A DNA stretch of 64,000 nucleotides from Halobacillus litoralis (lineage in GTDB: Bacteria; Bacillota; Bacilli; Bacillales; Halobacillaceae). Positions 25,406-34,029 of this stretch are shown here, piece after piece. A program made the position numbers and the translations under genes. Each line of letters opens with the position of its first letter. Positions within the stretch are counted from its first letter, which is position 1. The notes under the pieces are model-generated. The model saw only the letters and a list, made by a program, of their open reading frames with translations. It did no database searches and had not been told where the DNA came from. The DNA is taken from NCBI RefSeq assembly GCF_020171725.1, contig NZ_JAIVAJ010000001.1, forward strand, positions 496,001 through 560,000, in the 5' to 3' direction.

Positions 25406-26208
25406 AACAGCAACAAACTCAAGGCCATGACAGCCATTCCGGCAACAACTCCGTATATGGATAAATGGGCTTCCCCGTATCTTCTAGAAGCAGGAAGCAG
25501 TTCATCCAGCGAGATAAACACCATAATCCCTGCGACACCAGCAAACAAAATACCGAACATCATATCGTTCAGGAACGGCATGAGTAAAAGGTATGCGAGG
25601 ATGGCACCTACAGGCTCAGACAATCCACTTAAGAAAGATAGTTTAAATGCCTTTTTCTTATCACCTGTTGCGAAGTACACGGGTACAGAGACCGCAATTC
25701 CTTCCGGGATATTGTGTATGGCAATTGCAGCTGCAATCGCAATTCCAAGCGTCGGATCGTTCAGAGCCGCTGTAAAGGTGGCAATCCCTTCCGGAAAGTT
25801 ATGAATGGCAATCGCTAAAGCTGTGAACGTTCCCATCTTCAGAAGGTCCGCATCTTTAACAGCTGATTGGGCCTTCGACATATCCTCTACTTTCTTCACT
25901 TCATGAGGATTACCAGCCTTCGGGATGAATTTGTCGATAACGGCAATAACGAGCATCCCTCCGAAGAACCCACCAACGGTCATCCACTTGCCGGGTACTT
26001 CTCCCATTGCCGCGACAAGAGACTCCTGTGCTTTAAAAAAGATTTCAATCATGGAGACATAGATCATTACACCTGCGGAGAATCCAAGGGATAAAGATAA
26101 AAATTTCGTGTTGGTCGTGGAAGTAAAAAATGCCAGGATACTTCCTATCCCAGTAGCCAGCCCTGCGAGTAAAGTTAAACCGAAGGCCAGCATTAAATTC
26201 TCAACCAT
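25399..26208 (-). CDS. ZIP-family metal transporter (ZupT-like)
   Basis: Imports Zn2+ or related divalent metals. ATG at 26208 with GGAGGGG; 269 residues, eight membrane segments. The metal pathway is marked by H-N-F-P-E-G in helix 4 and H-N-I-P-E-G in helix 5; the loop between helices 3 and 4 (residues about 100-125) is charged and short of histidines. Closest to ZupT/GufA-type bacterial ZIPs. No Zur-type operator is recognised upstream. Metal preference (Zn, Fe, Mn) is open. Confidence 0.92.
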   Translation of the reverse strand: MVENLMLAFGLTLLAGLATGIGSILAFFTSTTNTKFLSLSLGFSAGVMIYVSMIEIFFKAQESLVAAMGEVPGKWMTVGGFFGGMLVIAVIDKFIPKAGNPHEVKKVEDMSKAQSAVKDADLLKMGTFTALAIAIHNFPEGIATFTAALNDPTLGIAIAAAIAIHNIPEGIAVSVPVYFATGDKKKAFKLSFLSGLSEPVGAILAYLLLMPFLNDMMFGILFAGVAGIMVFISLDELLPASRRYGEAHLSIYGVVAGMAVMALSLLLFI

Positions 26209-26326
26209 GTTGTTCCCCTCCTTCAACGAACGACTTCATCATAAAGCCATTGTAAGATAAGTTTTTGCTTTGCGCAACTTTTTTAGTTTCAGTAATATTT
26301 TATGACTTTGACAACATTATGTTCCT

Positions 26327-26971
26327 TTAATAATAGGTAAATTGGGCTTGTATTTCAGCTGTAACTTCTGTTTGACCAGATTCGATCGGTGTACTGACCG
26401 CACCTTTGACCATACTGTTACTGAACGCTGACGCACTTTCCCGTTCACTCGTTCGCCCTTCAAAAATCTTGATCGGCAGCGGGTAGAGCCTGACGTTCAA
26501 CGTATTACTGAGGGTGCGGGCTTTCTTCTGAGCATCAAATAAACTGCGCCTCAGCGCCTCCTGTTCATATTCACTGCGATTCTGAATATCAAACGTAACA
26601 TTTGAAACCCGATTCGCCCCTTGTGAAACTGCGGCGTCCATCACCTCACCTACACGCCCGATATTCCGAATGGTTACATTCAATAGGTGTGTCACTCGAT
26701 ATCCTCTAAATAGTTGAACCCCATCTTGATAATCATATTCAGGAAAGATATAGTATTCGGCCGTTTGAATGTCGCTTGCTTCCACTCCCACCGCCTGAAT
26801 GGTCTCAATGACGCGCTTCGTCACTTCACTATTCTCCTGCTGAGCAAGGGTTAAACTTTCATTCTCTGTCACAACGCCTAGCTTAACTTCTGCTGTGTCC
26901 GGTTCCACTTTCACACTGCCATGACCTGTCACCCATAAAACAGGCATAGATTGAGATGGATTCTCATACAT
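26327..26971 (-). CDS. SIMPL-domain (DUF541) protein
   Basis: 214 residues from ATG 26971 (AGAGGTGA upstream; a GTG one codon earlier is possible). It carries the SIMPL pattern: V-T-G-H-G-S-V-K-V-E-P-D-T-A-E-V-K-L-G-V, the I-Q-T-A-E-Y-Y-I-F-P-E-Y-D-Y region, V-S-N-V-T-F-D-I-Q-N, and E-A-L-R-R-S-L-F-D-A-Q-K-K-A. No signal peptide is visible, so it is probably cytoplasmic, unlike periplasmic E. coli YggE. B. subtilis YvlB-unrelated; the function of this family in Firmicutes is unclear. Confidence 0.85.
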   Translation of the reverse strand: MYENPSQSMPVLWVTGHGSVKVEPDTAEVKLGVVTENESLTLAQQENSEVTKRVIETIQAVGVEASDIQTAEYYIFPEYDYQDGVQLFRGYRVTHLLNVTIRNIGRVGEVMDAAVSQGANRVSNVTFDIQNRSEYEQEALRRSLFDAQKKARTLSNTLNVRLYPLPIKIFEGRTSERESASAFSNSMVKGAVSTPIESGQTEVTAEIQAQFTYY

Positions 26972-27088
26972 CACGACATCACCTCTTTTCTTATTTATTA
27001 CATGTTTGGGTCAAGTTGATTATGATTGAATTTTTTCATACTGTTTAGATTTACTTCATACATAAAAAGGAAGGTGGTGATCACGAGC

Positions 27089-28555
27089 ATGAGAGAATTC
27101 TCTTCCTTTACTTATCCGAAGGACTTTCTGCGTATCATTCAAGAGGGGCTCCCTCATACTTCCCAGCCAAAATGCGTCGCTATTATAGGGGCGGGGATGT
27201 CAGGTCTTGTGGCGGCTACACTGTTAAAGAAAGCGGGGCATCAGGTGACGATTGTCGAGGCCAACTCGAGACTAGGGGGACGTGTCTACACAGCCCGTCA
27301 TCCCTTTACAAAAGGGAACTACCTCGACATGGGGGCGATGAGAATCCCAAGTACTCATCACCTTACACACACATACATTGAAAAGTTCCAACTTCCGATC
27401 AATGAATTTCTCAACTCCTCTCCTAATGATCTATTTTTCGTCAACGGCGTTCTTACGACGAGGGAATATTACGAGAAAAACCCGCAAATTCTTAAATTCC
27501 CTTTGGATGAATCAGAACAGGGGAAGACGGCCACAGAACTTTTTTTAGAAGCTGTAGGGTACTTTCTGGAACTTTACGAATCAAGTACTCCAGAGGAACA
27601 GGAACAGTTGAAGAAGGATTATTCCCACTATTCTATGGGAGAGTACTTGAGGCGAAACCCTCTGGGGCCTTCCTTGTCTGAAAATGCCGTACGAATGATC
27701 AGTGTACTCCTTGGAATTGAAGGGTTTCCTGAGTTCTCCTTTGTCGACATCCTGACTGATATCATTTATCCGATATTTGCAGACGACCTCACGTTCTATG
27801 AGATTAAAGGCGGCAACGATGCCCTTCCTTGGGCATTTTATCCGATGTTAAGAGAAAACATATTATTCAATCAGAAAGTGACAAAGATCACTCAGACGGA
27901 CAAATGGGTCGATTTGGAGATTTCTAATAAAAACACAAATCAGCCTTCAACGGTGAGAGCCGATTATGTGATTACGACGGTTCCGTTTTCAGCTTTCCAA
28001 TTTATCGATGTTGAACCCTACCAGTCTCTATCTTTTAATAAATGGAAGGCTGTTCGTGAACTGATAAACGTTCCGGCTGTTAAAGTCGGGATTGAGTTCA
28101 AAACAAGGTTTTGGGAGCAGTATCCGTACAAGAACTTACTGACCGACCAGCCTTTACGATTTATGTACCTTCCAAGACCATCCGACAATCCGAACTCTCC
28201 TGCCGTCATGCTCGCCAGTTACAGTTGGGGACAGAATGCTTTATTGTTCAACAGCTTAAAAAAAGACCAAATCATAAATGAAATATTAAATACGCTGTCG
28301 AAAATCTATGGTCCTCAGGTATACGAGCAATTCTTAACCTGTGTCGTGTACAACTGGAGTGCTTCCCCCTACTCAGCAGGATGCTTCACTCTCTTTACAC
28401 CGGGTCAGACCCGGGATATCGCAAATGACATTGCCACACCCGAAGGAAGGCTACACTTCGCAGGAGAGCACACTTCTTCCTTTCATGGGTGGATCGAGGG
28501 GGCCGTAGAGTCCGGTATTCGAAGCGCATACGAGGTAAATGGAAGGAAGGACTAG
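27089..28555 (+). CDS. Flavin-containing amine oxidase (L-amino-acid oxidase type)
   Basis: FAD enzyme that oxidises amines or L-amino acids with release of H2O2 and ammonia. Start ATG at 27089 with AAGGTGGTGA upstream (11-base spacing; GTG at 27077 is an alternative). 488 residues: N-terminal FAD site V-A-I-I-G-A-G-M-S-G-L-V-A-A, E-A-N-S-R-L-G-G-R-V, the substrate-side M-G-A-M-R-I-P motif of L-amino-acid oxidases, and the C-terminal F-A-G-E-H-T-S with W-I-E-G-A-V-E-S-G. No signal peptide. It stands alone between the SIMPL gene and the protease pair. Confidence 0.9.
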   Translation: MREFSSFTYPKDFLRIIQEGLPHTSQPKCVAIIGAGMSGLVAATLLKKAGHQVTIVEANSRLGGRVYTARHPFTKGNYLDMGAMRIPSTHHLTHTYIEKFQLPINEFLNSSPNDLFFVNGVLTTREYYEKNPQILKFPLDESEQGKTATELFLEAVGYFLELYESSTPEEQEQLKKDYSHYSMGEYLRRNPLGPSLSENAVRMISVLLGIEGFPEFSFVDILTDIIYPIFADDLTFYEIKGGNDALPWAFYPMLRENILFNQKVTKITQTDKWVDLEISNKNTNQPSTVRADYVITTVPFSAFQFIDVEPYQSLSFNKWKAVRELINVPAVKVGIEFKTRFWEQYPYKNLLTDQPLRFMYLPRPSDNPNSPAVMLASYSWGQNALLFNSLKKDQIINEILNTLSKIYGPQVYEQFLTCVVYNWSASPYSAGCFTLFTPGQTRDIANDIATPEGRLHFAGEHTSSFHGWIEGAVESGIRSAYEVNGRKD

Positions 28556-28576
28556 CAGCTCTTCTTAGTGAAGTCA

Positions 28577-28616
28577 TAAAAAAAAGCATGGAGCAGATCT
28601 ACCGCTCCATGCTTTT
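28577..28616. terminator. Bidirectional terminator, amine oxidase/protease pair
   Basis: AAAAGCATGGAGC and complement with a 9-base loop; the minus strand ends in eight Ts, the plus strand in TTTTCTT. Confidence 0.88.
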
Positions 28617-28617
28617 C

Positions 28618-29784
28618 TTATTGATTTGAACCATCCGAACCGCTCGATTCAGTAGTCAGCTCTTCTCCAGAACCGTTCAAAATTTTCAAGGATTTATTTT
28701 CATACTTCACCGGGTACGTCACTTTGTACTTCTTAACGGACACTTCTCCGTCTTTCGTTTCCTCAGCTGTTAAAAAGGCTGTCACTTGAATGATGTTTTC
28801 TTGAGGGTCTGCTACCAAGTTGTCAATTTTCACTGAAAGCGTATTGAAATAACCAGATCTGAACTGCTCAAAAGAAGTCTGCTCCTGCCAGCTGCTTCCA
28901 AGCAGTGAGTAAGCTGTAACGAAATCTCCTTGGTTAATGCTGTCGTAAAAATATTGAACAAGGTACGTCGCCTGCTCCGCATCAGTTACAGCAGTGGGTG
29001 TATCTGGACTGGATGTCAATTCAGGGAACTCCGGCAGAGACTGCATGGGCTGCTCACTCCACTGTTCGACCATTGGAAGTACATCTGAAATTGGAATACT
29101 GAACCCAATCGTTTCCTGACCGATTTTTGCACTGTTGATCCCGAGCACTTCTCCTGTCTCTGCATCAATCAAAGGTCCTCCGCTGTTACCTGGGGAAATC
29201 GGAGCAGATATTTGATAAACACCATCGTATTCAAAAGGATCGATTTGCAAATGACGATCAAGTCCACTGATTTCCCCTCGAGTCACCGTGTTCTGTAGCC
29301 CCAATGGACTACCAAGTGCCAACACTTCATCGAGCAGCTCTACGTCTCCTTCGCTTCGAATCGGGAGGGGTTCTTTCCCCTCAAGCCCCGGTACTCTCAC
29401 GACTGCAACATCCGTATTTCGACTGACTCCAATGACCTCTCCCGGCATTTCCTTAGACTCTGTTGTCATGACCGTTACGTCTCTATGATTGGCTACGACG
29501 TGTGCGTTCGTGACAACGTCCCCTTTTTTGTTATACAAGAAGCCGGAACCGATGCTTCCATCTTTTAATTCGATTTGAACGACAAGTTTCTGAGATTCAT
29601 AGATAATTTCTTTTGTTTTCTTCGGTACCTGCTCTTCGCTTTTATCGTTCTGCTGGGGTTGGCTCAATACGGGTTCAGCTTGAATTTGTGATGGCACTTT
29701 GTTCACCACAAAATAACCTGCCACGCCTCCTCCCACTATGACACAAAACGTTAAGACGAGGCTTATGATCCATGAACGATTCAT
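28618..29784 (-). CDS. Membrane-anchored trypsin-like serine protease without PDZ domain
   Basis: HtrA-like protease facing outside. ATG 29784 follows TAGGAGGG; 388 residues. One N-terminal membrane segment (6-28), a linker, then the protease with H95 (T-N-A-H-V-V), D125 (N-T-D-V-A-V-V) and S201 (G-N-S-G-G-P). There is no PDZ domain. Residues about 265-370 instead form an NTF2-like wall-exposed domain (Y-F-Y-D-S-I-N-Q-G-D-F-V-T-A-Y-S-L-L), as in other Firmicute surface proteins. It begins 10 bases after the zinc-ribbon gene stop, so the two form one operon and probably work together. Confidence 0.9.
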   Translation of the reverse strand: MNRSWIISLVLTFCVIVGGGVAGYFVVNKVPSQIQAEPVLSQPQQNDKSEEQVPKKTKEIIYESQKLVVQIELKDGSIGSGFLYNKKGDVVTNAHVVANHRDVTVMTTESKEMPGEVIGVSRNTDVAVVRVPGLEGKEPLPIRSEGDVELLDEVLALGSPLGLQNTVTRGEISGLDRHLQIDPFEYDGVYQISAPISPGNSGGPLIDAETGEVLGINSAKIGQETIGFSIPISDVLPMVEQWSEQPMQSLPEFPELTSSPDTPTAVTDAEQATYLVQYFYDSINQGDFVTAYSLLGSSWQEQTSFEQFRSGYFNTLSVKIDNLVADPQENIIQVTAFLTAEETKDGEVSVKKYKVTYPVKYENKSLKILNGSGEELTTESSGSDGSNQ

Positions 29785-29794
29785 ATGCACCCTC

Positions 29795-30958
29795 CTATTC
29801 CACTAACCATTCCAACTCGGTGACATTCACTTGATAACCTTCGCCTTCCAAGTTGTAATAAACCTTCTCGAATGTTCCCTCGTCACCTGGATTTAAGTAA
29901 ACGGGGTACACTTTGGCTGAGTCTGTTTCTAATACTTCTCCCGCGTCATTGGTGATGTCATAAGTGACCGTGATGGTACTGATGATTTGTGTAGCAACAC
30001 TTTTCAGCTTCCCGGTCACTTTGAAATCCCCGAACTCATCCTTCTCCATGTTCGTTTGAAGGATCTCGAGCGCATCAGTCTGATTTCTCAACTCATCTTC
30101 CGCCGCTTGTTGCATTGCCTTTTCCAGACGTTCCTGCTGCTGCTCTTCGAAAGCTGACTTCTCTTGTTGGATTCGTTCTTTGAGCTGTAGCAGCTTCTCA
30201 TTGTTCATAGCATACTGCAAAGCCTGATCTACAGAAGCGATAGCCTGTGTATATTGTTTGTCACCTAAAGCTTCTTCCGCTTTTTGTGTGGAGATAGAAA
30301 CCATTTTCTCTGTAATCTTCTCGCGTACCTTTGAAGCTTCCTCTAAGTTCAAACCAGACAAAGCGTTAAACTTAGAAGCGAGCTCATCGATATCCGTCAT
30401 TTGACTCAGCTCCTGGTTGATTTTCATGACCGTGATGCGTGAGTCTAAATTGTCGGCTTCCGAGATCAACGCAGAAAACAGCTGGCTGTCTCTCTCTTGT
30501 ATCGCCTGATGAACACCTGAGAGCGCTTCTTCCGCTTCGATTAATTTTTCTTCTTCAATCAATGTTTCTACAGTTTCCATGTCACTCTTTATCGATAATA
30601 CGGAGCGCACACTTGCGAGATCAGCTTGCAGCGCCTCCACCTCAGGACGCTTCTCCACGGCCTTTTGAAGGATCGACTCTGCTTCTTTATATTGGCCGCC
30701 ATAGGCTAATGCTTCGGCCTCCTCTTTATCATTCATTACCTCTTCATTGACCCCTTGCTCATGAGTGTAGACAAAAAATAGTGCGGCCGACACGATCAGA
30801 AAGACTGATAGGGGTAACAAGAATGGTCCCCATTTCTTCTTTCGTGACTCCGACTTATGTATAGGTGTTTGTTGATTCCCTTTTAATTGTTGACCACAGT
30901 GGGAGCAATAACGGGAGCCCTCATTCAGTTCGGTTCCACAGTGTGGACAATAAATCAT
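29795..30958 (-). CDS. Zinc-ribbon membrane protein with helical repeats
   Basis: 387 residues. N-terminal cytoplasmic zinc ribbon with C-P-H-C at 4-7 and C-S-H-C at 18-21; one membrane segment near 45-64; then an outside region rich in Glu, Gln and Ala with TPR-like helical pairs (Y-K-E-A-E-S-I-L-Q-K-A, Y-T-Q-A-I-A-S-V-D-Q-A-L) and long coiled coil to about 300; and a C-terminal beta domain of the FxLYD type (V-T-G-K-L-K-S-V-A-T, V-Y-P-V-Y-L-N-P-G-D). First gene of the pair with the serine protease. It could be an adaptor or sensor for that protease; this is inference. Confidence 0.85.
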   Translation of the reverse strand: MIYCPHCGTELNEGSRYCSHCGQQLKGNQQTPIHKSESRKKKWGPFLLPLSVFLIVSAALFFVYTHEQGVNEEVMNDKEEAEALAYGGQYKEAESILQKAVEKRPEVEALQADLASVRSVLSIKSDMETVETLIEEEKLIEAEEALSGVHQAIQERDSQLFSALISEADNLDSRITVMKINQELSQMTDIDELASKFNALSGLNLEEASKVREKITEKMVSISTQKAEEALGDKQYTQAIASVDQALQYAMNNEKLLQLKERIQQEKSAFEEQQQERLEKAMQQAAEDELRNQTDALEILQTNMEKDEFGDFKVTGKLKSVATQIISTITVTYDITNDAGEVLETDSAKVYPVYLNPGDEGTFEKVYYNLEGEGYQVNVTELEWLVE

Positions 30959-31011
30959 GGGCCCGTCCTCCTTTTATTCAAAACGTTCTTGGAATTTATT
31001 ACATCAAGCTT

Positions 31012-31020
31012 ATTATAGCA
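31012..31020 (-). promoter_or_regulatory. Extended -10 promoter of the zinc-ribbon/protease operon
   Basis: Minus strand TGCTATAAT, a TGnTATAAT extended -10, about 54 bases before the start. The -35 region is weak. Confidence 0.55.
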
Positions 31021-31161
31021 TGCTGAAAGCGGGTTTCGACAGCTATTCTTTTACTAAAATCGCACGAATTATATACAAATCGAAAGTCCTATGTCAAACG
31101 CACGGTCACCGCACTAGCGGGTGCATAAACTATCGTAATCAACTGGGAGAGGAGTGTCTTT

Positions 31162-31251
31162 ATGAGCGAGCGAAACGACAAGAACCAACCGAAGAAGAAG
31201 CCCTCACGCCCTTCGTGCTGTGGAAGGAAGCGAAAAGGAACATCCCGCTAA
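31162..31251 (+). CDS. 29-residue basic microprotein
   Basis: ATG at 31162 is preceded by GGGAGAGGAG at 7-base spacing, a better ribosome site than most in the window. The product is M-S-E-R-N-D-K-N-Q-P, then a Lys/Pro/Arg-rich middle and S-C-C-G-R-K-R-K-G-T-S-R. It is strongly basic with an adjacent Cys pair. The 409-base gap between the zinc-ribbon gene and the 3D gene holds nothing else on this strand. A CATAAACTA match to the sigma-K -10 pattern lies at 31124-31132, but a correctly spaced -35 is not seen. I do not recognise it; it could be a spore-coat-type or nucleic-acid-binding peptide. Confidence 0.5.
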   Translation: MSERNDKNQPKKKPSRPSCCGRKRKGTSR

Positions 31252-31299
31252 CACTCTCGGATGTCATTGAATTGTAATACAAATGTCTCATTTATGTCT

Positions 31300-31329
31300 T
31301 TGCTATTGATTTTCCATACTTGTTATACT
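31300..31329 (+). promoter_or_regulatory. Promoter of the 3D-domain gene
   Basis: TTGCTA at 31300-31305, 18-base spacer, TATACT at 31324-31329; predicted start near 31336. Confidence 0.6.
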
Positions 31330-31367
31330 TCTTTAAGAATTCATATCGAATAAAGGAGTATGCCTGT

Positions 31368-31871
31368 ATGAAAAAGCTAGGTATCTTGTTCACGTTTTCG
31401 TTCCTTTATGCAGTTGGAATTATGTTTCTAGGTGTCCAGGACGGACCGATGATATATGCAGACGAACAAAAGAAAGTAGAAGAAACAAACAAAAGAGATC
31501 ATAATATAGAAGAGAAAGAAATCGCCACAAAACGATTCCCAGAGAAAAAGAAGCAAGAGCAGAAGAAAGAACAACAGAACGTTCAAACAGTCAACGTAGA
31601 AGCAACGGCATATACGGCATTTTGTGACGGATGCAGCGGGACCACGTACACCGGAATCGATCTTCGCGCGAATCCAGGCCAAAAAGTGATCGCTGTCGAT
31701 CCAAACGTCATCCCGCTCGGTTCTAAAGTACGTGTGCCGGGATACGGTGTCGCCATTGCAGGCGACATCGGAGGAGATATTGAAGGCAATCGAATAGACG
31801 TCTTTATCCCTCAACAATCCGAAGCCTTGGAGTTTGGACGCCGTCAAATCAAAGTGGAGATCTTATCCTGA
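31368..31871 (+). CDS. Secreted 3D-domain protein, predicted lytic transglycosylase (YocH/YuiC type)
   Basis: Wall-active protein of 167 residues from ATG 31368 (AAAGGAG upstream). Signal sequence 1-31, then a Lys/Glu-rich linker (about 32-72) that probably crosses the wall, then the 3D domain: V-E-A-T-A-Y-T-A at 77-84, and the three conserved aspartates D111 (A-V-D-P-N-V-I-P-L-G), D133 (A-G-D-I-G-G) and D144 (R-I-D-V-F). The domain shares the MltA-type barrel and in Firmicutes acts as a muralytic or stationary-phase enzyme. No LysM or SH3 binding domain is present. Monocistronic. Confidence 0.9.
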   Translation: MKKLGILFTFSFLYAVGIMFLGVQDGPMIYADEQKKVEETNKRDHNIEEKEIATKRFPEKKKQEQKKEQQNVQTVNVEATAYTAFCDGCSGTTYTGIDLRANPGQKVIAVDPNVIPLGSKVRVPGYGVAIAGDIGGDIEGNRIDVFIPQQSEALEFGRRQIKVEILS

Positions 31872-31928
31872 TCAACTCATTAATTACACGACGTTGATAC
31901 GAATAGCAAAAAAACATTTATAGTTATG

Positions 31929-31963
31929 AAAAAAGGAAGCTCAGCTGATGAGCTTCCTTTTTT
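31929..31963. terminator. Bidirectional terminator after the 3D gene
   Basis: A 15-bp stem AAAAAAGGAAGCTCA with complement, loop GCTGA; it touches the stop codon of the convergent gene. Confidence 0.9.
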
Positions 31964-32199
31964 TAGTCTCTGGAAAAGCGGGTTCTTCTTGCACACTTAT
32001 CTAAATAAAAGCTTTCCACCCCACGTGTGTGAAGCGCCACTCCATCCTCTAAAAACCACCACGTTCCACGATCAAGCTGCTTCACGATAAACTCAGATGC
32101 TTCCCTTTCATCCATCGCTTCGCTCAGCTCTAAATCATGCGTTACGACGCGCTTGCTATCTAATAGGAAAATAACGTGCCACTCGTTTTTCTTTGGCAT
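31963..32199 (-). CDS. Small hypothetical protein
   Basis: 78 residues from ATG 32199 with AAGGAGTG at 5-base spacing. Sequence begins M-P-K-K-N-E-W-H-V-I-F-L-L-D-S-K-R and has W-W-F-L-E-D-G-V-A-L-H in the second half; it is a compact alpha/beta-type pattern without membrane segments or known motif. It shares a terminator with the 3D gene. Function unknown. Confidence 0.65.
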   Translation of the reverse strand: MPKKNEWHVIFLLDSKRVVTHDLELSEAMDEREASEFIVKQLDRGTWWFLEDGVALHTRGVESFYLDKCARRTRFSRD

Positions 32200-32304
32200 T
32201 CTTTCACTCCTTCCATGATTCTTTTTTTATCCATACCCTTTCTTATTTTGGGTTAACCTTCCTATTTTAAACCTATTTTCGTATTTGTATCTTAAAGACG
32301 GCAC

Positions 32305-32334
32305 AAAAAAGCTGCGTCGTCTTGTACGCAGCTT
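32305..32334 (-). terminator. Minus-strand terminator
   Basis: Minus-strand AAGCTGCGT, 8-base loop, ACGCAGCTT, then TTTTTT. It lies 5 bases after the stop of the candidate gene at 32340-32579 and indicates that this strand is transcribed here. Confidence 0.75.
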
Positions 32335-32339
32335 CCATA

Positions 32340-32579
32340 TCATTCATTCATTTGGGGGAGGTGCACCAGAGGTTCTCCACGCCGTTCTTCGACTTGATTT
32401 TGAATGGACAAGGAAAAACAAACGAGTGAAATTACGGAAGCCGACAGGTATAAGACATCCCTCCAAAAATAGTATTGTGAACAGCCTGTCTTCCCTTTCA
32501 GTTTACCACTTGCCTTAAGCAATCGTGTTAAGACTACGTTAAATCTACACCTTGTCTCTTTTACAAACAGTCTATGCAC
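32340..32579 (-). CDS. Possible small membrane protein (start uncertain)
   Basis: Open frame of up to 79 codons (GTG at 32579, TTG further in) ending just before a clear minus-strand terminator. The C-terminal 45 residues have one membrane-like segment (W-R-D-V-L-Y-L-S-A-S-V-I-S-L-V-C-F-S-L) and a charged tail (E-E-R-R-G-E-P). No start has a convincing ribosome site, so either the start is non-standard or this is the 3' remnant of a gene. The rest of the 465-base gap between flanking genes holds the yeeE promoter region and nothing else I can support. Confidence 0.35.
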   Translation of the reverse strand: MHRLFVKETRCRFNVVLTRLLKASGKLKGKTGCSQYYFWRDVLYLSASVISLVCFSLSIQNQVEERRGEPLVHLPQMNE

Positions 32580-32664
32580 AATGGTTTACAAATAGACGAG
32601 TTGTCCTTTAAAATATGTCACGTTGAATAACCAAGTAAACAAATATGTTTTAGGAGGTTTATCC

Positions 32665-33909
32665 ATGTCCTCAAATACAATGCCACGCACAAGTACGTGG
32701 TCAAAATCAACAGAAGCTTCACCACTCAATCCTGTACAAAAACCGTTTGTCTGGGTGGGCGTGGTTGTATCTGTTCTATTGTTCGCACTTATAATAAATG
32801 TCACAACCATTACGCAGGGCGTCTTGTTCCTTGTTGGAATCGCATTTGGTCTAACCTTGCTGCACGCCCGCTTCGGCTTCACATCTGCCTTCCGCAGACT
32901 GATGTCCGTCGGAAATGTCCAAGGTCTTCAAGCACATTTACTCATGCTAGGAGTCGCAACCACTCTGTTTGCAATCATTCTAGCAACAGGATTCAGTTTC
33001 ACCGGGAATGCACCTCAAGGGTACGTCTTTCCGGTTGGACTAAGCGTTGTTGCCGGATCATTCCTATTCGGAATCGGCATGCAGCTAGGGTCCGGTTGTG
33101 CTTCCGGTACCCTCTATACCGTCGGCGGAGGAAAGTCATCTATGATTCTGACTCTGTTCGGATTCATTGCCGGATCCGTGCTCGGCGCATATCACATCGG
33201 ATTCTGGCGCGACCTTCCATCCCTTCCGGCCATTTCACTGGCTGAATCCACAGGTTTCGGATATTTTGGAGGGTGGATCGTACAGATTGCCGTATTTCTT
33301 GGTATCTACGGAATCACGGTTAAAGTCGCCAAAAAGAAAAACCCACCAAAAATGGCTCCACTCGCTACAACGAGTGGTTTGAAACGTCTATGGCGCGGTG
33401 CATGGCCGCTACTATTGGCCGCTGTCATCCTTGGATTGTTGAACGCTCTCACCTTAACGATTCGAGGCAATCCTTGGGGAATCACGTCTGCCTTCGCACT
33501 TTGGGGATCCAAATTCCTTCAAATCTTCGGCGTAGATGTAGCAGGCTGGACGTATTGGCAGGGAAATACCGAGCCGCTTAACCAAACCGTGCTTGCCGAC
33601 TCTACAAGTGTGATGAACTTCGGTATCATTCTCGGCGCATTCATCGCGGCGAGTTTCCAAGGGAACTTCAAACCAGGCAAAATCAAGCCAGGCATTGCGT
33701 TTGCTTCCACCATCGGCGGAATCCTGATGGGATACGGGGCACGTCTCGCATTCGGCTGTAACATCGGAGCGTACTTCGGAGGGATCGCATCCTTCAGCCT
33801 TCACGGCTATGTATGGATGATCATGGCCTTACTCGGCACATTCCTCGCTCTCTTCTTCCGCCCATTATTCGGACTCAAAAATCCGAACCCAAAAGACTCT
33901 ATATGCTAA
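32665..33909 (+). CDS. YeeE/YedE-family thiosulfate/sulfur-compound transporter
   Basis: Integral membrane permease for thiosulfate or related sulfur species. ATG 32665 follows TAGGAGG; 414 residues, about 12 hydrophobic segments in two homologous halves. Each half carries the family cysteine loop: Q-L-G-S-G-C-A-S-G with C145, and R-L-A-F-G-C-N-I-G-A with C365, the residues thought to relay thiosulfate by hydrogen bonds. The gene is alone; the TusA-like sulfur carrier that often follows is missing, and the next gene is separated by a terminator. Substrate remains to be shown. Confidence 0.9.
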   Translation: MSSNTMPRTSTWSKSTEASPLNPVQKPFVWVGVVVSVLLFALIINVTTITQGVLFLVGIAFGLTLLHARFGFTSAFRRLMSVGNVQGLQAHLLMLGVATTLFAIILATGFSFTGNAPQGYVFPVGLSVVAGSFLFGIGMQLGSGCASGTLYTVGGGKSSMILTLFGFIAGSVLGAYHIGFWRDLPSLPAISLAESTGFGYFGGWIVQIAVFLGIYGITVKVAKKKNPPKMAPLATTSGLKRLWRGAWPLLLAAVILGLLNALTLTIRGNPWGITSAFALWGSKFLQIFGVDVAGWTYWQGNTEPLNQTVLADSTSVMNFGIILGAFIAASFQGNFKPGKIKPGIAFASTIGGILMGYGARLAFGCNIGAYFGGIASFSLHGYVWMIMALLGTFLALFFRPLFGLKNPNPKDSIC

Positions 33910-33946
33910 AATGGAAACGTGCTGAAAATCAGCACGTTTCCATTTT
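33908..33946. terminator. Terminator of the YeeE/YedE gene
   Basis: An 18-bp stem (AAAATGGAAACGTGCTGA and complement) with a 3-base loop and T-run; it touches the stop codon. Confidence 0.92.
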
Positions 33947-34029
33947 ATTTTGGTAACCCACTATCCCTTTTGCGTCATGACCTTTATAATAGAAAACCAT
34001 GAAATCTTAATAGAAAAGGTGTATATACG

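Noticed and set aside
31124..31132. Sigma-K promoter for the 29-residue peptide
   Set aside because: CATAAACTA fits the -10 pattern, but no AC-type -35 is found at the right distance.
32285..32518. 77-codon plus-strand frame upstream of yeeE
   Set aside because: No ribosome site, and it runs through a minus-strand terminator; composition is not protein-like.
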